DNA from: Calocera cornea HHB12733
Taxonomy: Eukaryota; Basidiomycota; Dacrymycetes; Dacrymycetales; Dacrymycetaceae
DNA: 64,000 nucleotides
Direction: 5' to 3'
Assembly (NCBI GenBank): GCA_001632435.1
Contig: KV423988.1
Location: 1-64,000 of the forward strand
The notes beneath the pieces are model-generated. The model searched no databases. It was not told the origin of the DNA and was given only the letters and a program-made list of their open reading frames with translations. The translations under genes and the position numbers were made by a program. Of the stretch, positions 1-11,504 are shown piece after piece (positions within the stretch are counted from its first letter, which is position 1; each line of letters begins with the position of its first letter).

Positions 1-17
1 CAAGGAATCGGAATAGC

Positions 18-401
18 TTAGACAACATCCTCTACACCCTCTCCACCTATTCCGATTCCTCCGGCTTGTCCTATTGTGGGTTGTGTGCCCTCACAAAAGG
101 CTTGGCATGTATGTGTAGGAACAATACGGCGCACAACGAATGCCCCTCCTTCCGGACCAACCCTCGCCTTGAACCGGCAGCCTTCCACAGCGCAAGCAAC
201 GACCAACAACTTCCTGCGCCTATCCTTCACACGATGTGAAGCACCTTGGTCCTTGGAGTGATTGATGAGCGCAAGTGCTGCATCATTGAGAGTCGGAAAA
301 CGCTGGGCAACGAGGACAGTGGAGTCCCCCATGGTGGTGTTGTGGGAAGAGTCGCGTTCTGACGGAAACATTCTGATGCGTCCCGACGCGATCTGATACA
401 C
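18..401 (-). mobile_element. MULE transposase N-terminal fragment
   Basis: An open frame of 127 codons reads leftward to a stop near the window edge. Residues about 35-100 resemble the N-terminal zinc-binding domain of Mutator-like (MULE) transposases: a helical stretch (RFPTLNDAALALINHS), then a basic segment, then CAVEGCRFKARV and VRRIVPTHTC, giving a C-x4-C...H-x-C zinc site. In the family this domain binds the element ends. No DDE catalytic core or SWIM finger is seen, so this is a fragment, or the first exon of an element lying off the left edge. It faces the NUP85-like gene and ends about 20 bp from its first recognisable exon. Identification rests on the motif pattern only. Confidence 0.5.
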
Positions 402-418
402 ATGTGTGCCCTGAGACG

Positions 419-1128
419 CCCTGTGGATTAACGACGACCCTAAACCCCTTCTAGATTATCGGCCCAGATTTCGCCGTACCCAGGACGATAACTCGCTATT
501 GGGAGAATACGTTCGTTATGGTAAGCTCCCGAGTGTCACGAATTCGTCTTGGGCTCACCTCATGTAGGGGCTAAAACTTTCCTTCAACGTGCTGGCCAGC
601 TGCCGAATTACTTCCTTCTCGAAGGCAGCGAGGATGAAGAACCGATGCCTCCGGATCATGCTCTCTACGCGGTGCCCCTCAAGTTTGTCTGTCGGTATTA
701 CCTATTCCAGAAACTGTATTCGGACAGCGAATGGAGGCAAGCTGCGGAACTGCTCGTGATGTTATTGAAGAGCCGCACGGCATCGAAAAAGTGGTGGGGC
801 GTCCTGCTTTGGGACACCATTTCGTTTCTACAAGGTGCGTACCGTGAAATGGCCCTTTCCCGCTAGCTAATGGTACCATGCAGAGGGAGATCTACTGATA
901 AACTATGATGATTCCTTGGAGCTCCTGCGCTGTCTGGAAGAGATATACATCGGATCTGCACAGGGCGGGGCGGATGAATACTTGGAGGGCATGGTCGCTA
1001 TGTTGACGAAAGGGGAGGCCATCACGACCGAAGAGCGAAAACGTGTGGAACAGGAGCCGTTGGATAAGCTAAGCACGGTGCGGTTAGCCCTTGCACAGCA
1101 GATTGCTCGATGCTGTATCCTGTCATGA
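419..1128 (+). CDS. NUP85: NUP85-like nucleoporin, 3' part only
   Basis: Three exons are joined: about 419-520, 568-834 and 884-1128 (introns 521-567 and 835-883). The product reads through LLGEYVRYGAKTFLQRAGQL, then SEWRQAAELLVMLLKSRTA, KKWWGVLLWDTISFLQ, LELLRCLEEI and LSTVRLALAQQIARC. This order of helices, with the RCLEEI and LRLALAQ-ARC signatures, matches the C-terminal alpha-solenoid of NUP85, a subunit of the Y-complex (Nup84/Nup107) scaffold of the nuclear pore. NUP85 is normally 600-750 residues; only about 200 are here. The frame is closed by a TGA just upstream of 419, and the sequence before it is the opposing MULE fragment. The 5' part is therefore beyond an intron to the left or was cut off by the insertion. 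Confidence 0.7.
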
Positions 1129-1525
1129 TGAGTTAGATGCGAACCTAGCCCTTGCATTTGTAGTGTGAGTCCTACAAACGCCGCTATTGATGGGGGAAGC
1201 TAACAGCGATTCAGCTGCAATGATCATTGCTCCGATCCATTACGTTGTTTGAATAACGGATGGGCAAGGAGGCTGCCGCAAGGCCCCGAACCCCACGGCG
1301 TGTGACTCCTCGCATCGTGCGTTGGCTCATGCACCGGCCTTATCTTTCAGATCAAGATAGGCTCGGGACCTCCTGTCGTCATCGCGTCTATAAAGACCGC
1401 AGTGAAACCCTCATTTACCGTGTCGGCCCTCTTGATTTGAAGCACCCCTCCGATCCAATGGCTAATCCTCTTGAACGTCGACGTGCGTTTCCCATCCAAC
1501 CTTGCAGGCCATGATTAATATACAG
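1129..1525. other. intergenic, 5' region of first kinase gene
   Basis: No supported gene. A short open frame at 1260-1514 is Arg/Pro-rich with no recognisable motif and joins no exon in a usable phase. This stretch probably holds the promoter, and perhaps a missing first exon, of the kinase-like gene that follows. Confidence 0.4.
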
Positions 1526-2889
1526 GATAGATCGTCTTCCCGGAGAGAGGCGGGCTGCCACCCCAGCTCCGAATGTCACTGGACGCGCAGAAGCGGATTC
1601 GACGAAATACGCCCGGTCTAAGACTCCAGCTCCATCGTCCCAAAAGCCTAGCTTGCCCTCACCCCCACCTGTCCCTATTCCGCCCTTCAAGTTCCAGATG
1701 CGCCGCGGCAATCTGAACTCTGAGAAATGGAATGCAGCTCGACAGCCATTAATGGCCGAAGGAATTCGCTTGCCTGCGACGGGTATCTGGAATAATTGGC
1801 CCGAGAACGGCAGGCTTGAAATGGTTCGGTCTCTGGTCTTCAAGCCTTGTAAACTTGGTCTGATCGTCAGTCAGAGCACCGATGTCCTGCGGGTTCACCA
1901 GTCGGACAATGCCGGTGTCGAGCGGGAAGTGTACATCAAGATGGTGCGGCACGGCTCAACTGAGCATCAGGTCATGAAGGCACTTGCCCTGGCACCACGT
2001 ACCACGTATACCAGCTATGCTTTCCCACCGCTGCTTCAATTTATAGAACCGGTCACACTCCCTTCGATTGCTTTCTTTACTATGCCACCCTTGGAGCCCA
2101 TTTCCTGGAACGATTTCAACTCCGTAGGGGACTCGTTCGATTTTGTCAGACAGCTACTTGAGGTGAGTGTACTTTCAGCATTGTCACAATGTAAGAGTGA
2201 TCTGAGAGTCGCAGGGCCTGTATTATCTCCACTCCAACGGTATCTCTCACGGGTAACAGTCCTTCCGCTTGGAGATTGATCCCATTCTAACGGCTCGGTA
2301 CAGGGATATTTCCTACAAGAATATAATGATGCTACCTTCCCAGTTTGGGCAAACCGATCGACATCTTCTTGGGGCACAGCTCAAAACCTACTGCTACATT
2401 GACTTCGGTTGTGCTTCCTCCTTTGGATCTCAAGCAACACGCCTTCGCACAGATCCATCTGGCCCTGCAATAGCACCTCCCGAACTGGCTTCCTACCGCA
2501 AAAATCGGCACCTGTTGGGATATGACCCCTTTCCGAGCGATATATGGATGCTGGGCAAGCTTTTAGAGTTCGAGGTTCTTGGGGTAAGCAGCAGTGTATG
2601 ACGCAGGAAAGAAAATTTGAACGTTCAGCTGTAGGGAAACTATAACCTCGATTCCCTTCGTCCCCTCGTAGATGCCATGGTAGAAGATAGTCCTCAAGTT
2701 CGGCCCACGGGCGCAACTGCACTGAACTGGTTCCGGGCGTTGGCCGCATCACTCACAGAGAACGACTTCAGGAAAAAGATCCATGAAGATGTGGGATTCG
2801 ATGCGGATGCATATATTAAGGCAGTGCTGTCGGACGAGTACCAAGCGGCAGTGGCTGATTTTCGCTCCTTCTATGACCCTAGGTCTTGA
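1526..2889 (+). CDS. protein kinase-like protein (paralogue 1, intact DFG)
   Basis: Exons: up to 2162, 2215-2252, 2304-2583 and 2635-2889; the exon sum from the first in-frame ATG (1698) gives 345 codons. Kinase hallmarks are visible: the beta-3 lysine (VYIKMV), STEH with the partner glutamate, the catalytic loop HGDIS...N (formed across intron 2253-2303), DFG (YIDFGCAS), an APE-like PPEL and GYDPFPSDIW of helix F. The N-lobe is short and there is no clear Gly-rich loop, as in fungus-specific kinase-like families. Two paralogues lie at 7853-9154 and 10075-11371 on the other strand, with the same intron phase inside HG|D. The true start is unresolved: the Pro/Ser-rich leader (KTPAPSSQK) upstream of 1698 matches the paralogues' N-termini but has no ATG, so an upstream exon is likely. 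Substrate unknown. Confidence 0.7.
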
Positions 2890-3235
2890 CGGTTACTATT
2901 GTTTATATTTTATGCCAGCTTCATCTCTGTTCTTGCTTCCGGTAAACTGCACTTTGTAGTCACATATTATACGTATTCGATGCAAAGACGGTAGCTTCAG
3001 GTCGCACACCGAAAGTGTTGCCGCCGTCTCTGAGTGTACTTCTCTGCGTCGGAAGACACAACCTCGGACTATGTTCCACGCGAAACAAGTGCACCAGCTA
3101 GCTTCCAAGAGACTTTGAAGACAAGGAAACAACATCATAATGTCTACGGTTCACATCCCGGTTTCATTGGGTCTTAAACCGCGTACACATGCGAGGGGTT
3201 GCGGTGCATAAAGGCTGGACTACGACAAACCTACC
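2890..3235. other. convergent intergenic spacer
   Basis: The first kinase gene (+) and a small hypothetical gene (-) end towards each other here. I see no gene, repeat or RNA signature. Confidence 0.4.
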
Positions 3236-3881
3236 TTATTCAACAGGTTCATTGGTGGACCTTGCGGAGTCCACATCACCGAAATAGACTCTGTTTGATG
3301 GGTCTTCGTTGAGGTCCTGCATTAGGTTGAGGCTTAGTCCCTGTCTCGCTAGTCAGGTCAAATCGCTGGGAGATTACCAAACGCACTCTTACCAACACGT
3401 GCAAGGCCCAGCGTACCGCCTCTTTGTAAGCCGTCTTGAGTTCATCGGAGACCTTGCGGAGCTCGTCCAAATCTGGAGGGCGCATGTTGGCAGCGTGGGC
3501 GTTTCGGCGGAGGAGAGCTGCAACTTGAGCCCCCAAAAGGCTTACAGCCGACGACTGTTAAAAAGATTAACAAGCAAAGGGGAGACATGCTAACCTGCAT
3601 TCCTCCCTGGCGTTCTCGTGTGAAGCGATGGGAGAAGTGCCGCCTGATAAGGTCGAATGATTCTCCCCTGCATAATAGAGAGTAATGTCCAGTCCGAGAA
3701 GCAACTGGCAGGTTTCCAGCAGAGTTTGAATCACACCGGGTGGCACTGGGCCTGGCTTGTTCATATCCCTCGCATATTGATCTTGAAGCCTTTCAAGAGT
3801 GTCCCGCAACGTGTCAGCCCTGCCATAGAGTTCATCCTTGACTTTGGTCACTGCGCCTGGAGCAACTTGACTGGGAGCCAT
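3236..3881 (-). CDS. hypothetical helical protein, 171 aa
   Basis: Three exons on the minus strand, 3881-3595, 3540-3393 and 3316-3236, join to 172 codons including stop, with GT-AG introns of 54 and 76 nt. The start MAPSQVAPG is the first ATG of the frame. The product is mostly helical and polar: VTKVKDELYGRADTLRDTL, then a Pro-rich turn (NKPGPVPPG), a hydrophobic LLETCQLLLGLDITLYYA segment, an Ala/Leu/Arg helix (QVAALLRRNAHAANM) and an acidic tail. No signal peptide, membrane span or catalytic motif is clear. The exon structure and frame support a real gene, but I do not recognise the family. Confidence 0.6.
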
Positions 3882-4328
3882 TCCTCGTGGACCCTCCGGA
3901 TGGGAAGTACAGTGGACGTCGAATGTTCAGAAAGAGTGGGACGGCAATATGCAGGTTGACGGGGCATGATCTTATTTATACGGAGGAAAGAAAGCGCCCA
4001 AGCGCTCTGGAGAAGCCGTCCCCGGAGCTCTACCCATACATAGCAACTTCTTTCAATCAAGCAATGACTTGAACAGAATTCGGGGCTGACGCTCCACCGT
4101 AAACGGATTGATCGATAGAGATGATTACTTTTGGAAAACAATCAACGACCCATTGCTGCTATTGTTACCGGGATCCGGCAGACCTCTCCATAGAGACTCA
4201 ACGCACTGCTGCTGATAAAGTCAGATTTTTGTAGCAAATGAATGGTGCACTGCACCGCCTATTATCGGAATCCAATGCAGCAGGTATTGCTCCATCGGGG
4301 AACAAGTATGGAACAGGGGGACTTGACA
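3882..4328. other. intergenic
   Basis: Upstream region of the minus-strand hypothetical gene. Only short overlapping open frames without protein-like composition are present. Confidence 0.35.
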
Positions 4329-4811
4329 CCTTCAAATCCAGACAGCGTTTCCTGGGACTCGCGGTGCCTGGGCGAGTGCTGCGCTCCGACCTGCTCGCAT
4401 CTCTTTGCCTTCGGTGTGATCAATGCTTAAAGTACTCCTGTCTTCGGACTCAGGAGATGGAGCGCGCTATCGGTATGCCGGTAGTCGGATGAGAGCGCCG
4501 CGGATCGGTCGTATGAGCAACCCTAGCGATATCAAATCATACTCACTATCTGGTGCATGGCCTTCTGCAGAGACAATATCGATAACCCTATTGAGCAAGC
4601 CTTCCCGGTAAACTTCGAGTGGACTAAACTTGCCCAAAGTTAACCAATCAATAGTCACGAATATTTTGAGATTTGCCGTGACCGAGTGCTCTGGGATACC
4701 AGATTCGGGGGAAATTGTTGCCGTTCCGTTTCCCATCGATGGCTACTCTTCGGGGGTCAGATTTTACCGCACATGAGCATCATACGGTACTCACCTTTCC
4801 CAGTTCTCCAT
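4329..4811 (-). CDS. possible small hypothetical gene
   Basis: A minus-strand open frame beginning at 4736 (MGNGTATISPESG, then NLKIFVTIDWLTLGKFSPL) runs about 65 codons to a good donor (GTGAGTATG) near 4550. A second donor-like GTGAGTACC lies upstream of it after a possible ATG at 4811. A downstream stretch to about 4329 is open. I could not find a join that keeps one frame through all parts. It may be a small gene, an untranslated transcript or chance. No family recognised. Confidence 0.25.
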
Positions 4812-5436
4812 ACAAGTCACGTCACCCCATAATCTTCTCTTGTCTTGATTCAGCGGATAAGCGACACCTCCAGGAAGAATGTATATATTGCAAATGGTCG
4901 TCACCGTGATTGTTGTATGATCATGGAGTCGGGCGCGTGCTCACCAATCGCAGAAGCTAGTTCTCCCACAGGATACGCAGACGGTTCGCCCCATTAGATA
5001 GCCGTCTATGCAAAAATGCGAGAGGGCCCTCCGAATTCAGAAACAGGAGCACTAGTTGAAACCAAATTTGACCCTTCATGCTCGATTGAGAAGTGCCTCT
5101 CTATCGACGCGTGCGCAGTCTCAGGAGTCGCCAGAAAGGGACTGAGCTCTAGAGGACCGTGTCTAAGGCGAAGTCGAGTCAGTACGTCTCAGCCGATAAT
5201 CGCAGGAAAACGTCCCACGCGGCGAAACTCCAGCAGGTAGACTCGTTCGAGGTTATTCCATTTTGAGAGCTGAGAGGAGGTGACGCGCGGTTGTTTTAGG
5301 GGTCACGTGAGTCAACGCGTGACCCCACGTGGTGCAGCGTTCCTCATCTAAAGCATGCGCGCTCGTCTATTCCTCTTTCCGTCCTTCCGTCATTCTTGTG
5401 CATCTGCCTGAACCACGTATACGAACATCCTGCAGG
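4812..5436. promoter_or_regulatory. upstream region of the PIF1-like helicase with MCB-type sites
   Basis: No gene is supported. Within 330 bp of the helicase ATG there are two ACGCGT hexamers (5107-5112 and 5315-5320). The second lies inside a 9-bp inverted repeat, GGGGTCACG...CGTGACCCC (about 5299-5326). ACGCGT is the MluI cell-cycle box bound by MBF in yeasts and drives G1/S expression of replication genes, which would suit a PIF1 helicase. Function here is inferred from motif and position only. Confidence 0.4.
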
Positions 5437-7629
5437 ATGGCGCCCCTTGATCCCCTCAATGCAAATCGGCCTATATCCCGCATCAATTCATATAATCGCA
5501 CTTGGGCTCCGTCCACTGCGTCCACCGCGACTGTTACCGCCACCCAAGAAGAGGTCCTGTACGAATGGCCTGTCTCCCCCCCCAAACCGCCAACGCGCAT
5601 CCTGACCGCACATGAGAGGCGCATGGCGCTGATTCAGCAAGCTCTCGACGATGACGGTCCTCCAGCTCCTCAGCCTATCATTCAGAAGCGTCAAAACCCG
5701 TTCGAAGAGAAACCGGAGGTCACCAAGAAGCCGAGGGTGCTGCCTTGGGAGATGGAGACGGCCAGAATGAAGAAGAAAGGAGCTGTGGGCGAGGCGAGAA
5801 ATACACCGCCAGTGGAAACGGCGAAAGAGCCGCAACGCATCCTGCTCAGCAACGAGCAATCTCAGATCCTGCAGCTGGTGTTGTCGGGCCAGAGCGTATT
5901 CTTCACTGGATCGGCAGGTACATAACTTCTATATCGCCCTCATGGCCAAACGCTCATCCTAACACAGGTACCGGAAAGTCCGTACTGCTGCGCGAAATTA
6001 TCAAGGGTATTCGGAAGATGCATCAGAAAGACAGCGATGCCCTCGCTATCACTGCGTCAACCGGCATTGCTGCCTGCAACATTGGTGGAACGACTCTTCA
6101 CTCATTTGCTGGCATTGGTTTGGGAGACGGCTCTGTTAGTGACCTCATCAAAAATGTCAAGAAGAACAAGAAGGCGAGCGCGCGATGGTTGAGGACAAAG
6201 GTGCTGATCATCGACGAGAGTGCGCATATATGCCCGTATTTTCGTGCTGGAGCTGACAACCCGCCTTAGTATCGATGGTGGACGGCACTCTGTTCGACAA
6301 GCTTGCGGAGATCGCATGTAGCTTGCGCAAGAACCCAAAGCCGTTTGGAGGCATTCAGGTATGTCCATCCCGGAGTTCCAGTCATCATGTCTCATTCGGC
6401 TGTCCAGATCATTGTCACCGGAGATTTCTTTCAGCTGCCACCGGTCACCAAAGGTCGCGATCAGGCCAAGTTTGCGTTCGAGGCGGAGAAGTGGAATGAG
6501 TGTGTCTCGCGCACTTTCAATCTTACCCAGGTATTCCGGCAGAAGGATCAAGGTGCGTGGCAAGCTTGCTTCTGTAATGATTTCAGCGCTGACAATAAGG
6601 CAGAATTTGTCGATATGTTGAACGAGATGCGTCGCGGACAGCTGTCTCAGAACTCTATACAACGTTTCAAGGCACTCTCTCGACCTATTCACTATGCCGA
6701 TGGTATAGAGCCTACCGAGCTGTGCGCGTTGTCAGATGCGGGTAGTGACTTCGCTGACGTCTGCTCAGTTTCCCTCACCGTGACGACGTGGATCGTTCGA
6801 ATCGAACCCGTATGGACAACTTGCATGAGGAGAGTCGAACCTTCTACGCTGTCGACGGCGGAACCATCACCAACCTCCAGCAACGAGAGAAAATCTTGGG
6901 CAATCTGCTCGCTCCGGTTCAGCTTACTCTCAAAGTCGGATGTCAAGTTATGCTGATCAAGAACAAGTCGGACGACAATTTGCTGGTCAACGGTAGCATG
7001 GGTCGCGTGCTGGGATTCCTGACCAGAGTCGAATGGAACATGAGGGGGTATGATTTCCACAACATCCCCGATCCAGAAAGCGAAGCTGCAGCAAGACGTA
7101 AGGCGGTCGGCAAGGAGAAGGAGGAATTTCATTGCCCTGTGGTCGAGTTTAGTGTGCCCGGATCTCCGATAGGACGGCAAGTATTTGTTGAGCCTGATTC
7201 ATGGAAGGTCGAATCCAACGGCGAAGTGCAAGCTAGTCGCCAACAGGTATTTTGAGCTCTTCTCTCCTTGATCCTGAATTGATCCACGAGTCCAGGTACC
7301 ACTGATTCTTGCTTGGGCAATGTCTATCCACAAATCACAGGGTCAAACACTGGATCGTGTCAAGGTGGATCTGGGCCGTGCCTTTGAGATGGGTAGGTGT
7401 TCCGAACAACATGGCTGCGTATAAGCTCACTTTCATTCAGGTCAAGCTTATGTAGCCCTCTCCCGTGCTACATCGCTGGAAGGCTTGCAGGTCCTTCGCT
7501 TTGATCCTTCGAGGGTGAGTACCTCCGCGTGGAAGAAGGCATGAGATCTGACCCAGTAGATAGGTTAGGGCTCATCCCAGAGTCGTTGCTTGGAGCAAGA
7601 CATTAGAGTCACTGCGTGCTGCCACTTGA
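5437..7629 (+). CDS. PIF1: PIF1-family 5'-3' DNA helicase
   Basis: Nine exons: 5437-5917, 5968-6219, 6270-6358, 6408-6552, 6604-6721, 6769-7246, 7296-7392, 7441-7514 and 7564-7629. They total exactly 600 codons (599 aa). Helicase motifs in order: SEQ-type Q motif, Walker A GSAGTGKS (built across the first intron), [19 protein letters not shown] (Walker B, across intron 2), [36 protein letters not shown] and YVALSRAT, ending in [14 protein letters not shown]1 enzymes unwind G-quadruplexes and R-loops, remove telomerase and maintain mitochondrial DNA. The first 140 residues are Pro/Lys-rich and probably disordered. The start is the first ATG ([10 protein letters not shown]) after the last in-frame upstream ambiguity; a start at 5329 would add an unsupported leader. 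All key residues are present. Confidence 0.93.
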
Positions 7630-7852
7630 AACCGGCAACCGAACGGTATAGACCATCAATTCTCGAGATACCGTCACTTATGTATCATACTGGCATTGCA
7701 CGTTTCATTTGTATCATGGCTAATAGCATACGGATTTGAGACAGCGTGGTCGCCTGATGGTCATATGACTACTCATAAAGCATTCTTCGCCGTGCATGCG
7801 CACGGCTACGCCGCCGGGACGAGCAGCAGAGCGTAACAAGGCCGCTTCTCCG

Positions 7853-9154
7853 TCAATGACTTGGTCCTACGTGCACACCAGACAAATCTGGTCGAAGTAT
7901 GCTCTTTGCATAATCCTTAGACTTGAGTTTACGAACGGTACTCCAAAACTCAGACTGTGCTTGCTCAGCCGTGGAGCGCTTGAGCGGGTCCGGGTCGCTC
8001 ATACCGTTTGCCAGATAAGTTAAGGACCTCAGATTGGCCTTACTCTGTAGCGCTCTCTGAGATGGTGATGATCCAACACGACAAAGTCACTCACGTATAT
8101 GAGTTCGTGCTTGATGACCCGGCTGAGTAGCCAAATGTCAGCTGCGGATGGGTCATATCCCAGCAAACCTCCAGACCGTTGGTGGACGACAACTTCGGGA
8201 GGCACTACGGCTGGACCATCAGTGCTCCAAGTCCACCAGGCTTCGTCCGGCGGGAGGCAGTGTGAAAAGCTATAATCAAGCAAGCAATACGTGTACCGGA
8301 GCGCGGAAGAAAATCGACTGCGAGCGGTCATCCTGGCCCAGTCGGGAGGCAACACCATGATGTTCTTGGTGCTTATGTCGCTGTACGAAGCCTTAGCCAT
8401 CAAGTAACGAATGCAGAATAAGGGCATCCATACCCATGAGAAATCCTATTTGTGTGCAAGAATAACACAGCCTGAGGCCGACTCAGACGGTGTTCAAGCT
8501 GAGTAGGAGCACATTACCTCTAACATCTGAGATACGAAGTCCAAAACATCTCCCACCGTCTGCATGTCACAGATTTGGAGTGGTATCAGTGGTGGCATGA
8601 CTACGAAGCGGAAGTCGGGCAACGCTGTGATCTGGAAGAAGTCAAGTATGGGTGGACAAACAGAAGCAGGGCGCTCTTTGAGCCGTTTGAGCGTTACGAG
8701 AACAGCGTATTCAGTTGAGCGGCGCCTTAGTGCCTTCAGTACGATATCTTCGACCTGGTTACCGGGCAGAGCGCGTGAAGCGCGAACAACACTATCACTC
8801 TGAGTAACTGTGACGAGGCAGCTCAACATCGAAACAGAATGATCCGCGTACCTGATCAGATGGCCAAGTGCGCCAATGATTGCCCTCCGGGAGGCTGATC
8901 CCGGCGGTTTGCAAGCTGGGTTTAGCTGCGTCCCAGACTGCGGTGCGGGCCGCAAGGCGGACGAAGTCCGTCACAGGAAGGGGCGGGACGTATAGCGTCG
9001 GCATAGGAGGAGGAGTTTGTCGACGAGTTATTGTTACACGGGCTGGATTGGTGTTGATATTGGGGACCGGCGTATGGGAACGAGGCAACGGTGGGTCTGC
9101 TGCACGCCGAGATGGTCGTGGGGCTGGAGTTTGAGATCGACCGAAGGGAGCCAT
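7853..9154 (-). CDS. protein kinase-like protein (paralogue 2, DFG replaced by DYS)
   Basis: Exons 9154-8852, 8799-8518, 8471-8434, 8380-8095 and 8044-7853 give 366 aa. After a Pro-rich leader (MAPFGRSQTPAPRPS) come the beta-3 lysine at about K123 (DIVLKAL), STEY glutamate E131, the catalytic loop H207-G-D-I-S-T-K-N214, and D243-Y-S where DFG is expected. VPPEVV stands for APE, followed by GYDPSAADIWLLSR. The catalytic Asp, Asn, Lys and metal-binding Asp are kept, but the DFG glycine is Ser and Phe is Tyr, as in paralogue 3. The family appears to be a fungal kinase-like expansion; activity and substrate are unknown. Tandem partner of the gene at 10075-11371, with every intron at the same place. 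Confidence 0.8.
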
Positions 9155-10074
9155 AATGTTCCTGGAGTGACAGTATTAGATGTTATGTATCTTCGCGACA
9201 GATGGAGGCGCGCAGGATTTATCGAGTAACTGGTTACGGGGGTAGAGAGGAAGAGAATGGTCAGGATTCAATTTGCTGACAATTGGTATATAAGCCCACA
9301 GGCAGGCCAGTACGCGTGAGTGCAACATCAATCTCCGTGAAGGTTGAGCGGCCTGGTGCAATCAGACGGCCGACCAGTATATGCATTCAGTAGAGTCATC
9401 GCGGGCTTGAAGCAGTGTAAGCTCGCCCGATAGCGACATGAGTCCGGGTGATCCGGGACTGTCGATGGCGACAGCGAGCCAACCAGGTTCAGCCCTAACG
9501 CCAGAACCGCTGAATACCAGCTGATGATATCAGAAACCGCATGCTGTAAGTTAAGTAAATGAAGGGATAGCATAAATGGTGTCGCAATTGCGTCGCGGGA
9601 AAGCGCAAGGGGCGAAGTCGCGGGACAGGAACGCGGGCCCGTTCACGGAAGGGAAGCGAGGTGACCATCAGAATCCGCTAATAATAATATTCGGGCCATG
9701 GAGAAGCTTGAGTCCGCCTGCGTTCGCTGCTAGCGACGAAACTTGATGAGAGGACGCAGAGTAAATCTCTGAAGATAGCAAACGGGCCAATGGTACATAG
9801 CTATTGGCGTGGACCACAGCCGTCTCGAGGGCCGTCTCAAGACAACAGTCCTCCGGCAGGTATCATGCTACAGTACTGTAGCATTGTCCCATTAGTGTAC
9901 AACATTGATATGAGCAAAGGAGTTTGGTGAATTTGTATGCAGAACAGGCCTACCGCCCTATGCGCATGTAGCTACTCATGTGAGGCATTCTCGGACAGTT
10001 ATGGATGTATGGCTGTCGGGTGTTGTCGGGTCTGGTGCTGTACCTTGAAGCCCAAGTCCCGCAAGGCTGTGACA
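9155..10074. other. spacer between tandem kinase genes
   Basis: About 0.9 kb without a supported gene. It contains the promoter of paralogue 2 near 9290 and presumably the 3' region of paralogue 3. No TIR, tRNA or repeat seen. Confidence 0.4.
9287..9294 (-). promoter_or_regulatory. TATA box of kinase paralogue 2
   Basis: CTTATATA on the minus strand, about 135 bp before the ATG at 9154. The surrounding sequence (TGTGGGCTTATATA) is shared with the paralogue 3 promoter at the same distance. Confidence 0.5.
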
Positions 10075-11371
10075 TTAACGGCTTGAGCCCATGTGTACCG
10101 TGGACGTATTGGGTCGAAGGATACTTTTCGAATAATCCGTCGATTTAAGCTTGCGGAGGGTGTCATCAAACTCGGTACATGCCTCCGCAGCCGTAAACCG
10201 TCCACGGGGTTCATCGTCACCCATAACGTTTGCCAGATATGTCAGGATCCTTAGATTGGCCTTGCTCTATGTCCTTCTTGAGAAGGACCACAATTGACTG
10301 TTTCAATTCACTCACATATATAAGATCAAACTTCAGCATCCTGCTCATCATCCAGATGTCCGCTGCAGCGGGGTCATATCCCAACCTTCCTCCGGACTTT
10401 CGGTGAACAACCACCTCGGGCGGCACCACCGTCGGGCCAAGGGTGCTAAAGGTCCACCAAACATCGTCCGCCTGCAAGTAGTGGGAAAAGCTGTAATCAA
10501 TTAAGCAGTAAGTATACTGCAATGTGGAAGGCAAATGACTCTCTGTGGGGGTCATCCTACCAGCCCATTCTGGAGGCAAGACCATAATGTTATCGGTCCG
10601 GATATCCCTGCACAACGATTCAGCTCTTTGGACACGACGTGCGGTGGAGAACAATACGTACCCATGAGAAATCTTGCGTTCATGCAAGAACGCGACAGCC
10701 TGAAACTAGTTTAGATCCCAGCAAGAGAGAGCATGAAGGTATTACCTTCAACATCTGGCTGACGAAATCTAGAGCATCTCCAACTGTCCGCATTTCCCCG
10801 AGCCTGAGGGGAATCAGTGGCGGCATCACCACGAAACGGACGTCGGGCATAGATGTCACGGCAATGAAGTTCAATATGGGTGGACAGGCCAGTGTCGCGC
10901 GGTTCTTCGCTTCCTCAAGATTGGTCAGGACGGTGTACTCGGTTGAATTTCGCGCGACGGCCTTGACGACCACATCTTCCGCGTGGTTGTGCGTCAATAC
11001 GCGGCGAGCACGGATAACATTGTCACTCTGAAAGAAGGTTAATGAGCTATACCATAAATAACACAGGGCAATAATACCCAAGTTTGATCGGCTGGCCAGT
11101 GATTCCACCCAGGAATGTGGATTCCATGCGTTTCGAAGACGGGCTTCGCAATTCCCCAGATGTGCCAAGGCGGTGCACCTGTAGGGTCTGCCGGAGGGAA
11201 TGGTGGAATATACAACGATGATACTGGTGACGAATCTTCTCGACGAATGATGGTTAGACGAGATGCGACGGTGTTGATATTGGATACCGGGGTTTGCGAG
11301 CGGACCAGCGGGGGTACTGGGACACGCCGGACAGGGCGGGGCGCGGGTGTCTGTGACCGACCGACAGGCAT
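10075..11371 (-). CDS. protein kinase-like protein (paralogue 3, DFG replaced by DYS)
   Basis: Exons 11371-11078, 11027-10746, 10699-10662, 10607-10316 and 10266-10075 give 365 aa. The start MPVGRSQTPAPRP is chosen because it aligns with MAPFGRSQTPAPRP of paralogue 2; an ATG at 11410 is possible. Motifs: DVVVKAV (lysine), STEY, HGDIRTDN catalytic loop, DYS for DFG, VPPEVV and GYDPAAADIWMMSR. The last exon (SKANLRILTYLANVM, then LKSTDYSKSILRP) is 192 nt, exactly as long as in paralogue 2. Exon 2 is also identical in length (282 nt). The pair is a clear recent tandem duplication. Expected cytosolic; role unknown. Confidence 0.8.
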
Positions 11372-11504
11372 AATGACCTTGGAAACATCAGAGGGAAGGA
11401 CTCTTATCATGCCAAGGAGTACTCACGAAACAGACTAGACAACAGCAAATATCGTTGAGCCCGGGAGGAAGAGGCGTGAGAGAGGAACGACACAAGGCCA
11501 TCGC

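Noticed and set aside
1260..1514. Open frame as first exon of kinase paralogue 1
   Set aside because: No donor in the required phase joins it to the acceptor near 1525, and it shares nothing with the paralogues' N-termini.
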